From NCBI GenBank assembly GCA_902524635.1, contig CABZDY010000002.1:1-63171 (forward strand): a DNA stretch of 63,171 nucleotides. Direction: 5' to 3'. The notes beneath the pieces were generated by a model, which made no database searches, was not told where the DNA came from, and worked only from the letters and a program-made list of their open reading frames with translations. This stretch comes from an uncultured Pelagibacteraceae bacterium. GTDB taxonomy: Bacteria; Pseudomonadota; Alphaproteobacteria; Pelagibacterales; Pelagibacteraceae. A program made the translations under genes and the position numbers. Positions within the stretch are counted from its first letter, which is position 1, and the number at the start of each line of letters is the position of its first letter. This document shows, in pieces, positions 1 to 9,540 of the stretch.

Positions 1-934
1 ATTTATCATTGGTTTTAATTCCATACCTTAATTTAGCTGATCTTGAAGGTGGGTTCTGCCTAATCTCACTCAAGCTTGGCAAAATAGGTTTTTTATTTAT
101 TAATTTAAAACATCTTTCTGGAAGATTTGCTTCAGGTAAATATCTTGAGGAATTTCTTTGCTCAGAATAATGTTTAAAAAAAAATTTTACTATTCTATCT
201 TCTATTGAGTGAAAACTAACTACTGCTATCATTCCACCTATGGGAATTAAATTAAATGAATAAATCAAACCATTTATTAGTTCGCTAATTTCTTTATTCA
301 CTAAAATTCTTAGAGCCTGAAAAACTTTAGTGGAATTATGTATTTTTGTTTTTTTATATTTTTTAACATCATCAATAATTTTAACCAAATCTTCTGTTTT
401 TAAAGTTTTATCTTTTCTTTTTTCTACAACTTCTCTTGCAATTTTTTTTGAGTATTTTTCATCACCAAATGTTTTAAATACTTTTGTAAGATTATTTTCA
501 TTCATATTAGATATAATCTCATTTGCTGAAAAATCGTTTTTACCCATTCTCATATTAAGTTTTCCTTTATCAGAAAATGATAAACCTTTCTGAGAATTTT
601 TAATTTGATTAAGTGAATATCCTAAATCAAAAATAATTCCTTTAATTTTATGATCTTTTAATTTGATTTGATCCAATTGGGAAAATTTAAGATTATAAAA
701 TTTAAATCTTTCATAATATTTTTTTTGAAGTTTTGATGCATTTATAAGAACATTTTTATCTCGATCTAATGCAATAATATTGTTTTTTTTATTTTCAAGA
801 ATTTTTTCAGAGTATCCACCTTGACCAAAAGTACAATCAATAAATGTGCCACCATAAAGAGGGGAAATAATGCTAATTAATTCATTTAGCAGAACTGGAA
901 AATGTTTGTTTTCCAGATTTATGGTGGCATTCAT
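1..934 (-). CDS. rsmH: 16S rRNA (cytosine(1402)-N4)-methyltransferase RsmH, 3' part cut by window edge
   Basis: Minus-strand translation from ATG at 934: MNATINLENKHFPVLLNELISIISPLYGGTFIDCTFGQGGYSEKIL..., typical RsmH N-terminus; open at position 1 so absent from ORF track. Confidence 0.93.
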   Translation of the reverse strand, partial: MNATINLENKHFPVLLNELISIISPLYGGTFIDCTFGQGGYSEKILENKKNNIIALDRDKNVLINASKLQKKYYERFKFYNLKFSQLDQIKLKDHKIKGIIFDLGYSLNQIKNSQKGLSFSDKGKLNMRMGKNDFSANEIISNMNENNLTKVFKTFGDEKYSKKIAREVVEKRKDKTLKTEDLVKIIDDVKKYKKTKIHNSTKVFQALRILVNKEISELINGLIYSFNLIPIGGMIAVVSFHSIEDRIVKFFFKHYSEQRNSSRYLPEANLPERCFKLINKKPILPSLSEIRQNPPSRSAKLRYGIKTNDK

Positions 935-952
935 TTATTTTTTTGAAGACCA

Positions 953-2416
953 TTAATTTTTTTGTCTTCTCAAAAATGCCGGAATTTCTAAGTCATCTTC
1001 TTCCTCTTTAGTTTCAATTACTTCATTTGTTAAAGAGGTCTCTTCATCCTGTTCATTGATTGATCCATCTGAATTAAATAGCTCTGGTGTCTCATCATCA
1101 AAATCAAAGTTCTCTAATCCATTTGATGGAGAGTAATTACTTTCATCTACTTCTAAAGACTTATCAGAAACCACTGACGGTTCATTTTCAAAGGTGTTGG
1201 TTTCCTCCTCTATTTTTCCCGAACTTACTTCTTCTTCTGAATTATTAATTTCAGATGTTGCTTGACTTTCAATTTCATTTTTTACTTCCTCTTCAATCTT
1301 AAGCGCATTTGCGCCATTGGTAATTATTGAGCTATTTTGATTAGAAAATGTAAATGCTTGAGAAGTGCTATTGTTAGAAAAATCAGAATATCCAGGATTT
1401 CTATTTTGTATCCTATGAACCATATTAATTACTGATTTTGGCTCTGGCTGCTGTCCATCTAATGATGTTGCTACGATTGATACTCTCATTAAACCATCAA
1501 GGGTTTCATCAGTAATTGCTCCAATTATTAGTTCTGCGTCTGGATCAACTTCTGCTCTAACTTTATTAACTGCTTCATCAACTTCAAATAATTTAAGATC
1601 TTTTCCACCGGTAATGTTAACCAATAAGCCCTTTGCTCCTTTTAAAGTATAATCATCAATTAAAGGGTTGCTTATTGCCATCTCTGCAGCTTTAACAGCT
1701 CTACCTTCTCCCTCTGCTTGACCTGTTCCCATCATAGCTTTACCCATTGAGCTCATAACTGTTTCGACATCAGCAAAATCTAAATTAATTAAACCAGGTC
1801 TTACCATAAGGTCAGTAATACTTTGAACTCCATGCTTTAATACATCATTAGAAAGTAAAAAAGACTCTTCGAAAGTAGTTTGCTCACTTGCAATTTTAAA
1901 TAAATTTTGATTTGGAACTACAATAATTGTATCCACATGTTTTCTTAACTCTTCTAGACCTTGATTAGCTTTTCTCATTCTTGATGGACCTTCATATAAG
2001 AAAGGTAAAGTCACTACTCCAATTGTTAGGATATTTAGTTCTTTAGCTGCGCGAGCAATTACATGAGCAGCGCCTGTTCCAGTTCCACCTCCCATTCCAG
2101 CAGTTATGAAAACCATATTTGACCCTTGAAGTACATTAACAATTTCATTAAGGGACTCGTCAGCAGCAGCTTCACCTATATCTAATTTTGCACCAGCACC
2201 TAATCCTTTTGTTAAATTTAGTCCCATTTGGATTTTGGTTTGTGCATGGCTCAATCTTAAATCTTGTGCATCAGTATTTACAGCTATGAACTCTACTCCT
2301 TGCAAACCGGATTCTATCATACCATTGATTGCATTTCCTCCCGCTCCTCCAATACCTAGAACTAATATTCTAGGTTTTAGTTCTTTTATATCTGGTGTTT
2401 TAAAATTAATTGTCAT
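953..2416 (-). CDS. ftsZ: Cell division protein FtsZ
   Basis: GGAGGNA, GGGTGTGA tubulin/FtsZ GTPase motifs, C-terminal [10 protein letters not shown] peptide. Confidence 0.98.
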   Translation of the reverse strand: MTINFKTPDIKELKPRILVLGIGGAGGNAINGMIESGLQGVEFIAVNTDAQDLRLSHAQTKIQMGLNLTKGLGAGAKLDIGEAAADESLNEIVNVLQGSNMVFITAGMGGGTGTGAAHVIARAAKELNILTIGVVTLPFLYEGPSRMRKANQGLEELRKHVDTIIVVPNQNLFKIASEQTTFEESFLLSNDVLKHGVQSITDLMVRPGLINLDFADVETVMSSMGKAMMGTGQAEGEGRAVKAAEMAISNPLIDDYTLKGAKGLLVNITGGKDLKLFEVDEAVNKVRAEVDPDAELIIGAITDETLDGLMRVSIVATSLDGQQPEPKSVINMVHRIQNRNPGYSDFSNNSTSQAFTFSNQNSSIITNGANALKIEEEVKNEIESQATSEINNSEEEVSSGKIEEETNTFENEPSVVSDKSLEVDESNYSPSNGLENFDFDDETPELFNSDGSINEQDEETSLTNEVIETKEEEDDLEIPAFLRRQKN

Positions 2417-2427
2417 TTATCCCCCAT

Positions 2428-2883
2428 TTAGTTATTAAGTTTTTGCTCCCATTTAAGGTTAGACCTATTTATGTTAGATTTTTTTCTAGCAGTGACCCTA
2501 AATTTTTCAAAACTTGTTGGTTCCCATATTTGAAAAGTTTTTCCCTGACCAACAAACAACATACTTTTTTTAATTTTTGCATGTTTTAATAATTTTTCTG
2601 TAATGAGTATTCTTCCCTCACTATCAAATTGTAAATTAATACTTTCCGATAGTATTGAGGTTGCAAAATAATCTTTTTTATCCTCAAATGGATTTAGAGA
2701 TTCTATTGCGTTTGAAATTTTTTCAATTCTGTCTTGAGGCCAAGCCTCAATTGATTGATTATTAAATGATGGAAAACATACTATTCCGTTATATCCCATG
2801 TTAGAGAGATAGCTTCTGAAACTAGCAGGCACGGACACCCTTCCTTTTTTGTCTAAATTGTTTTCGTAAGTAGATAAAAACAT
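2428..2883 (-). CDS. mraZ: Transcriptional regulator MraZ
   Basis: MFLSTYENNLDKKGRVSVPASFR (MraZ/AbrB fold signature), second SEGRILI repeat. Confidence 0.95.
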   Translation of the reverse strand: MFLSTYENNLDKKGRVSVPASFRSYLSNMGYNGIVCFPSFNNQSIEAWPQDRIEKISNAIESLNPFEDKKDYFATSILSESINLQFDSEGRILITEKLLKHAKIKKSMLFVGQGKTFQIWEPTSFEKFRVTARKKSNINRSNLKWEQKLNN

Positions 2884-2902
2884 AATCCATAAATTCCATA
2901 AT

Positions 2903-2927
2903 TGGGATTTTATGGGATAATATGGGT
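2903..2927. promoter_or_regulatory. Candidate MraZ-binding repeats (three TGGGN boxes, 10-bp period)
   Basis: TGGGA-TTTTA-TGGGA-TAATA-TGGGT read on + strand, 20 bp upstream of mraZ start codon. Confidence 0.75.
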
Positions 2928-2978
2928 TTTAAATATAATCGTCAACACTTAATATTATATCTATGTATTCTTGATTTG

Positions 2979-3000
2979 TTCTAAATTTATAAATTTAGAA
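2979..3000. repeat. Perfect 22-bp palindrome TTCTAAATTTATAAATTTAGAA
   Basis: Sequence equals its own reverse complement; lies between rnpB 3' end and mraZ upstream region. Confidence 0.8.
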
Positions 3001-3054
3001 AATTGTAAAATTTATTGAATTTAATATGAAAAAGAATTTAAAAGTTATTAATTT

Positions 3055-3410
3055 GCCAGATAAAATATAAGCCGGGTTCTGTCTTTTAAACTTATCATTT
3101 CTCTAGACCTTAAATCACTTTAAGGTTCAAGCAACTAACCCAGATGACTAGCCAAAGACTGCTTTTTGTTATTTCTAACTGTGTCATCTCTACTCAGTCT
3201 TGCTCCCAGTGGGGTTTTCCATGCGCTAGCTGTTACCAACTTAGCCGGTGTGCTCTTACCACACCTTTTCACCCTTGCCTTGATAAGGCGGTTTATTTTC
3301 TGTGGCACTATCCCTAGGGTCACCCCCGCCAGCCATTAACTGGCACTGTGTCTTTGTAGAGCCCGGACTTTCCTCTTTAATAAATTAAAGCGATAAGTCT
3401 TTTATCTGGC
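3055..3410 (-). ncRNA. rnpB: RNase P RNA
   Basis: Minus strand has GAGGAAAGTCCGGGCTC near the 5' end and ACAGAACCCGGCTTA near the 3' end; P1 helix GCCAGATAAAA/TTTTATCTGGC pairs the ends. Confidence 0.96.
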
Positions 3411-3451
3411 TAAAGCACAATATAAATTTTTTTATAAATTTCAATTATTAA

Positions 3452-4198
3452 TTATTTAATATTATAAAGGGATTTTGCAATTTTATAACATTCTAAATCT
3501 AATTTTCCATCAATTAACTCAGGCCTAAATTTCATCTGAAAAACTTTTAAAATTTTTCTCAGCTCATTTAAATTTGAATATTCCATGTGATAACCTAATT
3601 TTTTTAAATAAAATTGAAATTTTTTAAAGTTTAATTTTGATTTTCTACCTCTTGAAGACTCTAATATTTTTGAATTTATAGTGTGCCAAATTCCAATTTT
3701 TTTTTTGCTTAAAAGTTTCCAAGGGAATTTTTCACCTGGATCTTTTTTTCTCAAAGGAGCAATATCTGAATGACCTAAAATATTTTTATTTTTTATACTA
3801 TATTTTTTAATAATAGATCTTGAAATTCTAATTAGACATTTTATTTGCTTGTCACTAAATTTTTTATAACCAAATTCATGTCCGGGATTAGAAATTTCAA
3901 TACCTATTGATTTAAAATTTAAAGACTTATGATTTCCCCAGTTAGACTGTCCAGCATGCCAAGCAATATATAAATCTGGAACAATTTGAATAAGTTTTCC
4001 AGAAGCTGTTATAAAGTAATGACAACTTACTTTAGAATTAAAACTTGTTAACCTTTTAATGGCTAATTTATCATATTTCATTCCTGTATAATGATAAATT
4101 AAATAGCAAATTTTATTTTTATCTCTTTTTTTTGAATTAAAATTAGGAGAATAGTCAACAGTCATTTTTTCAACATTTTTCTGCATTATTTCTAACAA
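3452..4198 (-). CDS. N-acetylmuramoyl-L-alanine amidase, AmpD/AmiD-like
   Basis: YLIYHYTGM, VSCHYFI, AWHAGQSNWG, GIEISNPGHEFGY, LGHSDIAPLRKKDPGEKFPW amidase_2 motifs plus C-terminal peptidoglycan-binding-like region. Confidence 0.88.
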   Translation of the reverse strand: MLEIMQKNVEKMTVDYSPNFNSKKRDKNKICYLIYHYTGMKYDKLAIKRLTSFNSKVSCHYFITASGKLIQIVPDLYIAWHAGQSNWGNHKSLNFKSIGIEISNPGHEFGYKKFSDKQIKCLIRISRSIIKKYSIKNKNILGHSDIAPLRKKDPGEKFPWKLLSKKKIGIWHTINSKILESSRGRKSKLNFKKFQFYLKKLGYHMEYSNLNELRKILKVFQMKFRPELIDGKLDLECYKIAKSLYNIK

Positions 4199-4241
4199 TT
4201 AAATCTTTAAATAAATAAATGATATAATATAAATTGGATTA

Positions 4242-5045
4242 ATGAAAAAGATTTTATCAATATTTTTAATTTCAATAGTTTCTCAATTTGTAGCTTTAAA
4301 TTTATTTGCTGGATCAGACGGTGTTTTGGAAATTAATAGCAAAACAAAAGGTCAGAGTGGTGAGGTTAAAGACTGTTTTGAAACAGTTAATAGAGGTATT
4401 TTTGCATTTAATCAGGGATTAGACAAAGTTTTTTTTAAACCGATTGCCAAAGGTTATAGATATTTGCCTAAGCCAATCAGATCTGGAACAAGTAATGCTT
4501 TAAGTAACTTATCTAATGTTGTTACTATACCAAATAATATTTTACAGGGTCAAATTAAAGAAGCGGGAATAAATACTTTGAGATTTTCAATTAACACCAC
4601 TCTAGGTATTGCTGGAATTTTTGATGTAGCATCTTATTATGGATTAAATAAACTTGATAAAGAGGATTATGGTCAAACCTTTGGCACTTGGGGAGTAAAA
4701 GAAGGATGTTACTTTGTTTTACCTATCATAGGACCAACAACTGTTAGGGATTCATTAGGATCGATAATTAATTTTTCTGGTGGAGATGCATGGTATAATG
4801 TTACAATAAGTAACAATACTGAATACTTTCAAAATTCTGATTATTATTATTCAAGATTAACTGCAGGTGTAGATTTCAGAGCAAAAAATTTAGAAGCGTT
4901 TAGCAGCCTAGAACAAAATTCATTAGACCTTTATGCATCTGTTAGAAGTCTATATCTTCAAGATAGAAAAAGAAAAATTTTAAATCTTGATGTGACTACA
5001 GAAACTATGAATGATGACGATTGGGAAGAAATAGATACCCAATAA
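4242..5045 (+). CDS. mlaA: MlaA (VacJ) family lipoprotein
   Basis: FETVNRGIFAFNQGLDKVFFKPIAKGYRYLPKPIR, EDYGQTFGTWGV..GCYFVLPIIGPTTVRD. Confidence 0.92.
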   Translation: MKKILSIFLISIVSQFVALNLFAGSDGVLEINSKTKGQSGEVKDCFETVNRGIFAFNQGLDKVFFKPIAKGYRYLPKPIRSGTSNALSNLSNVVTIPNNILQGQIKEAGINTLRFSINTTLGIAGIFDVASYYGLNKLDKEDYGQTFGTWGVKEGCYFVLPIIGPTTVRDSLGSIINFSGGDAWYNVTISNNTEYFQNSDYYYSRLTAGVDFRAKNLEAFSSLEQNSLDLYASVRSLYLQDRKRKILNLDVTTETMNDDDWEEIDTQ

Positions 5046-5048
5046 CAA

Positions 5049-5648
5049 TTGATGATCAAATCCAAAAAATTTTACCTTTTTTTTTTATTTTTATTTTTAT
5101 TTTTAATAAATCCTTTGGTAGCCAAAGAACCAAGTGATTTAATTACTGAAATAGTCAATGAGGCATCTTTAATTTTATCAAGTTCTGATCCAGTTGAGTC
5201 AAAGATAATTAAACTAAATAATATTGCAGAAACAAGTGTAGACATAAATGGAATTGGTAGGTACGCATTAGGGAAATACCGCAAAAAACTGAACGATGAT
5301 CAAATAATAAAATACAAAAAATTGTTTAAAAGCTATTTCTTAAAAAGTTTTTCAAGTAGACTAGTAGATTACTCTGATCCAAAAATTAGTGTTGTTTCTG
5401 AAAAGATAATAAATGAAAAATATACGATTGTTAATACAGTTTTAGAGGAGACATCTAAAAACCCAGAAATAAAAATTGATTGGAGAATTTACACAAAAAA
5501 TCCAAATAGACCATTAATCAGGGACCTTATTGTTGAAGGATTAAGTTTAGCAAGAACTCAAAAAGAAGAATTTAAATCTATTATACAAAATAATGATGGT
5601 GATATAAATTTTTTATTCAAATCTCTCGAAGAATTTATAATTAAATAA
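5049..5648 (+). CDS. mlaC: ABC-type phospholipid transport periplasmic protein MlaC family
   Basis: Signal peptide, GRYALGKYRK, IDWRIYTKNPNRPLIRDLIVEGLSLARTQKEEFKSII typical of MlaC/Tgt2. Confidence 0.88.
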   Translation: MMIKSKKFYLFFLFLFLFLINPLVAKEPSDLITEIVNEASLILSSSDPVESKIIKLNNIAETSVDINGIGRYALGKYRKKLNDDQIIKYKKLFKSYFLKSFSSRLVDYSDPKISVVSEKIINEKYTIVNTVLEETSKNPEIKIDWRIYTKNPNRPLIRDLIVEGLSLARTQKEEFKSIIQNNDGDINFLFKSLEEFIIK

Positions 5649-5649
5649 T

Positions 5650-5726
5650 TGGTGGGCCCGCCAGGACTCGAACCTGGGACCAATACATTATGAGTGTACT
5701 GCTCTAACCAACTGAGCTACAGGCCC
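5650..5726 (-). tRNA. tRNA with CAU anticodon (elongator Met or Ile2/lysidine type)
   Basis: GGGCCTG TA GCTC AGTTGGTTA GAGC A GTACA CTCATAA TGTAT TGGTC CCAGG TTCGAGT CCTGG CGGGCCC A CCA. Confidence 0.95.
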
Positions 5727-5784
5727 AAAAATTAACTTAATTATATCATTTTTTCACAGTTATCAATTACAGATAATCATTTAA

Positions 5785-5859
5785 TGGTGGGCCGTGTTGG
5801 TTACGCTCCAACTACCCCTGCAATGTCAATGCAGTACTCTACTATTGAGCTAACGGCCC
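5785..5859 (-). tRNA. tRNA-Val(GAC) with non-canonical T and D loops
   Basis: GGGCCGT TA GCTC AATAGTA GAGT A CTGCA TTGACAT TGCAG GGGTA GTTGG AGCGTAA CCAAC ACGGCCC A CCA; all four stems pair. Confidence 0.88.
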
Positions 5860-5861
5860 TA

Positions 5862-7700
5862 TTAACTTTCCAGAAAACTTTTAAGTTGTTTGGATCTACT
5901 AGGATGTTTTAACTTTCTCAGTGCCTTTGCCTCTATTTGACGGATTCTTTCTCTAGTTACAGAAAACTGTAACCCAACTTCTTCTAAAGTATGATCTGTA
6001 TTCATTCCAACTCCAAATCTCATTCTAAGAACTCGTTCTTCTCGAGGAGTTAATGTTGATAAAATTTTTGTAGTTGCCTCACTCAAGTTTGATTTTATTG
6101 CTTGCTCTAAAGGAGCTAAAGCTTTCGTATCCTCTATAAAATCCCCAAGGCTACTATCTTCCTCATCACCAACTGGTTTCTCTAGTGAAACTGGCTCTTT
6201 TGAAATTTTTAGTACTTTCCTTACTTTCTCAAGTGGCATTCTTAATTTTTTTGCAAGTTCTTCTGGAGTTGCCTCTCTTCCAAATTCACTTAAAATTAAT
6301 CTTTGAGTTCTGACAATTTTGTTAATTGTCTCTATCATATGTACTGGTATTCTTATAGTTCTAGCTTGATCAGCAATTGATCTAGTTATTGCTTGTCTGA
6401 TCCACCACGTAGCGTATGTGGAGAATTTATATCCTCTTCTATATTCAAATTTATCAACCGCTTTCATTAAACCTATATTGCCCTCTTGAATAAGATCCAA
6501 AAATTGTAGTCCTCTATTTGTATATTTTTTAGCTATTGATATTACCAATCTAAGATTAGCTTCAACCATTTCTTTCTTTGCAATTCTAGACTCTTTTTCT
6601 CCCTTTTGAATCCTGCTAACCATTAACTTAAATTCAGTAACAGAAATTCCAAGCTTATTACTTATTTCAATCAACCTATCTCTAATATTTTTAAACTCTA
6701 TTTTATTTTTTTGGAAAAATTTTTTCCATACATCATTTGTATCAAGAAAACTTTTTAAATTTGGATTTATCTCATTACCTACATAAAATTTTATAAATTC
6801 ATCTCTTGTAATATTCTCGTTTAACGCAAGTCTTAATAAATTTCCTTCTAATGAAACTATTTTACGGTTCTCAATATAATGTTTTTGCACTAGTTCCTCT
6901 AAGACAGACGGTGACAATTGGAGTGTTTTTATATTATCTAATATTTCATCGACTATTTTTTTATAATTTTTTTCTTTTGATGGAGAAAAGTTTGTTGAGT
7001 TTAAGACACATTCTAACTTTTCATTTTGATATTTTATTAGTTTATTGTATTCTTTAGTTAAATTATAAATAGTTTGCAAAACTTTAGGTTTTATTTCTGT
7101 CTCCATTGCTGCAAGAGTTGGATTAAATTCATCGTCATCTGAATTACTACTAGTTTCTTCATTATTTTGATTATCATTTCCATCGTCAGATTTTTTTTGT
7201 TTTGCACTTTGACCAGTATCTTCATCCTCCATATAATTTGTATCAATATCAATTATTTCTCTAACTAGAATTTCATCATTTTGTAGTTTATTGTTCCAAT
7301 CAAAAAATTGTTGGGCTGTAATAGGGGTTTGTGAAAGTGCATTTAACATTACATCTTTTCCAGCCTCAATCCTTTTGGCAATTGCAATTTCACCTTCTCT
7401 AGAGAGTAATTCAACTCCCCCCATCTCTCTAAGATACATTCTTATAGGATCATCACTTTTTTCAATCGATTTGCCCTCATCTTTTGAACCGTTCTCTTTT
7501 TTTCTTAAAATTTTAAAATCGGCTTTCTTTTCAACTAAAACTATTTTTTCATCAAGAATGTGAATAAAAGCTTGTTCCAAATTTTCATCTGATAGATTTC
7601 TTTTTCCTAAAGATTTGTTTAATTCCTCATAGGTTATGAAACCCCTATGGACACCTCTGCCCATCAATCTTGCAAATGATTTTGTAATTATACGTTCCAC
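5862..7700 (-). CDS. rpoD: RNA polymerase sigma factor RpoD (sigma-70)
   Basis: [86 protein letters not shown]-type region 4. Confidence 0.98.
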   Translation of the reverse strand: MERIITKSFARLMGRGVHRGFITYEELNKSLGKRNLSDENLEQAFIHILDEKIVLVEKKADFKILRKKENGSKDEGKSIEKSDDPIRMYLREMGGVELLSREGEIAIAKRIEAGKDVMLNALSQTPITAQQFFDWNNKLQNDEILVREIIDIDTNYMEDEDTGQSAKQKKSDDGNDNQNNEETSSNSDDDEFNPTLAAMETEIKPKVLQTIYNLTKEYNKLIKYQNEKLECVLNSTNFSPSKEKNYKKIVDEILDNIKTLQLSPSVLEELVQKHYIENRKIVSLEGNLLRLALNENITRDEFIKFYVGNEINPNLKSFLDTNDVWKKFFQKNKIEFKNIRDRLIEISNKLGISVTEFKLMVSRIQKGEKESRIAKKEMVEANLRLVISIAKKYTNRGLQFLDLIQEGNIGLMKAVDKFEYRRGYKFSTYATWWIRQAITRSIADQARTIRIPVHMIETINKIVRTQRLILSEFGREATPEELAKKLRMPLEKVRKVLKISKEPVSLEKPVGDEEDSSLGDFIEDTKALAPLEQAIKSNLSEATTKILSTLTPREERVLRMRFGVGMNTDHTLEEVGLQFSVTRERIRQIEAKALRKLKHPSRSKQLKSFLES

Positions 7701-7764
7701 AATAAAAAGTTCAGAATGTATATAATGGTAAAATTAGAAAAATCTATGGGATTCTGTTTTTAAT

Positions 7765-9540
7765 TTAATTGATTTTTTGTAGTTTTTTAAGCTCTTTTAA
7801 CTCATTAAATGTTGCTTCGCTTAAATCCTTTGAAAATCTTGATTCTAAATCTGTTATTCTTAATTCGAGCTCATAATTTTTAAGGTCTCTTATTAGCTCA
7901 GATAAGATTTCAAGAATTTTTTGATCATCATTTAAATTTTTAACTAATATATGCTTTACAGAAGCATATTTAAAAACTCTTTCAATTAAGCTCTGATCAA
8001 TATTTAACCTATCAATATCTATATTTTCAAAATTGTTGGTTTGGTTTAATATTTCCTCAAATAATAATTTGTTTTCACTACTAAATAGTTTCACATTTTC
8101 AATTAGATTAAAATTATCTTTTATAAGTTCTGATTTTTTTATCAGAATATATAAAAAAGAAAATTCCTTAATATCAATAGCTTTTAAAGCCTTTGTCTCA
8201 TTATAATAGTTTTGAGTTGATTTGAGCGACTTTGTGAGTTTGGTATAATATTTTTTATATTTAAAGTTTGTATTTGGCGTCAATTCGGAAACTTTTTCTA
8301 AGAAGTATTCAAGTACATATTTTTTAATTAATTCATCCTTAATTGTAGATGCTATTGTTCTAAGTTTTTTTTCAAAAATAGCTCTTGATGAAGGATTATC
8401 ATTCATGTCTTTCGAATAATGATTAAATATAAATTTATGAATAGGGACAGAATTACTTTTTGAAAAATCTTCAAAAAAATCCTTTCCCTTTTCATTTACA
8501 AAGCTATCTGGGTCATGTTTGTCGGGTAAGAATAAAAACGAAATTTCTTTTTCAGGTTTTAGTTCAATAACTGAATTTTCTGCTGCTCTTAATGCTGCTT
8601 TATATCCACTTTCATCACCATCGAAACAAACAGTGATATGTTGAAAAAATTGATTCAGAGTTAATATTTGTCTTGTAGTTAAAGAAGTGCCTAAATTTGC
8701 AACAACATTTTCCACTTTATTTTTACTAAGACCAACTACATCCATATAACCTTCAACAAGAAATATGTTATTAATATTATTTGAAAGTTTTCTGGTAAAA
8801 TCTAGATTATAAAGATTAGATCCTTTTTTAAAAAATGGAGTCTCTGGTGAATTAATATACTTAGCAAGATATTTACTATCTTTTAAAATTCTCCCTCCAA
8901 GAGCTATCGGGTCACCTGAAATATTGTTAATTGGAAAAATTACTCTTTCTTTAAACCTATCCACATATTTTTTTTTATTTTCGTCAAAATAAAATAATCC
9001 TGTTTCTTTGATTTCACTTTCAGTAAATTCTTTGAAAATCTCTTCTTTAAAAATTTCATGATTTGAAACATATCCAATTTTAAATTTCTTTACTTCTTCA
9101 ATAGTTAAACTTCTATTTTTTAAATAATTCTTTGCTTCTTTTGCTAAAGGGTTTTTAAAAAGATCATTGTGATAAAACTCCACATATTTTGCATATATTA
9201 CTTTATACTTATTCCATTTTTCTTCTCTAATCTTATCCTCTTTAGAAAATGTATAAGGCCTCATTCCTGCTAAATTTGCTAAATATTTGACTGACTCACC
9301 AAATTTAAGATTTTGGGTTTTCATGACAAAATCAAAAATATTTCCATGCTCTGCTGTACTAAAGCAGTGATAAAATTCCTTTTCATCATTTACGGTAAAA
9401 GAAGGTGTTTTTTCAGTCTTAAATGGTGAAAGTCCGACGTATTCCTTTCCTCTCTTTTTTAAATTAACAGTTTTTGAAACTACAGTTGAAATTTTTAATC
9501 TAGTTTTTATTTCTTGTAAGTACTCTTTTGGGTATCTCAT
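7765..9540 (-). CDS. dnaG: DNA primase DnaG
   Basis: MRYPKEYLQEIKTRLKISTVVSKTV, TEKTPSF, GGRILKDSKYLAKYINSPETPFFKKG, EGYMDVVGL, CFDGDESGYKAALR. Confidence 0.97.
   Translation of the reverse strand: MRYPKEYLQEIKTRLKISTVVSKTVNLKKRGKEYVGLSPFKTEKTPSFTVNDEKEFYHCFSTAEHGNIFDFVMKTQNLKFGESVKYLANLAGMRPYTFSKEDKIREEKWNKYKVIYAKYVEFYHNDLFKNPLAKEAKNYLKNRSLTIEEVKKFKIGYVSNHEIFKEEIFKEFTESEIKETGLFYFDENKKKYVDRFKERVIFPINNISGDPIALGGRILKDSKYLAKYINSPETPFFKKGSNLYNLDFTRKLSNNINNIFLVEGYMDVVGLSKNKVENVVANLGTSLTTRQILTLNQFFQHITVCFDGDESGYKAALRAAENSVIELKPEKEISFLFLPDKHDPDSFVNEKGKDFFEDFSKSNSVPIHKFIFNHYSKDMNDNPSSRAIFEKKLRTIASTIKDELIKKYVLEYFLEKVSELTPNTNFKYKKYYTKLTKSLKSTQNYYNETKALKAIDIKEFSFLYILIKKSELIKDNFNLIENVKLFSSENKLLFEEILNQTNNFENIDIDRLNIDQSLIERVFKYASVKHILVKNLNDDQKILEILSELIRDLKNYELELRITDLESRFSKDLSEATFNELKELKKLQKIN

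Noticed and set aside
330-593. 87-aa plus-strand ORF
   Set aside because: Antisense to rsmH; composition is that of AT-rich antisense translation
3135-3323. 62-aa ORF on minus strand (MTLGIVPQKINRLIKARVKRC...)
   Set aside because: Lies entirely inside rnpB; translation of a structured RNA
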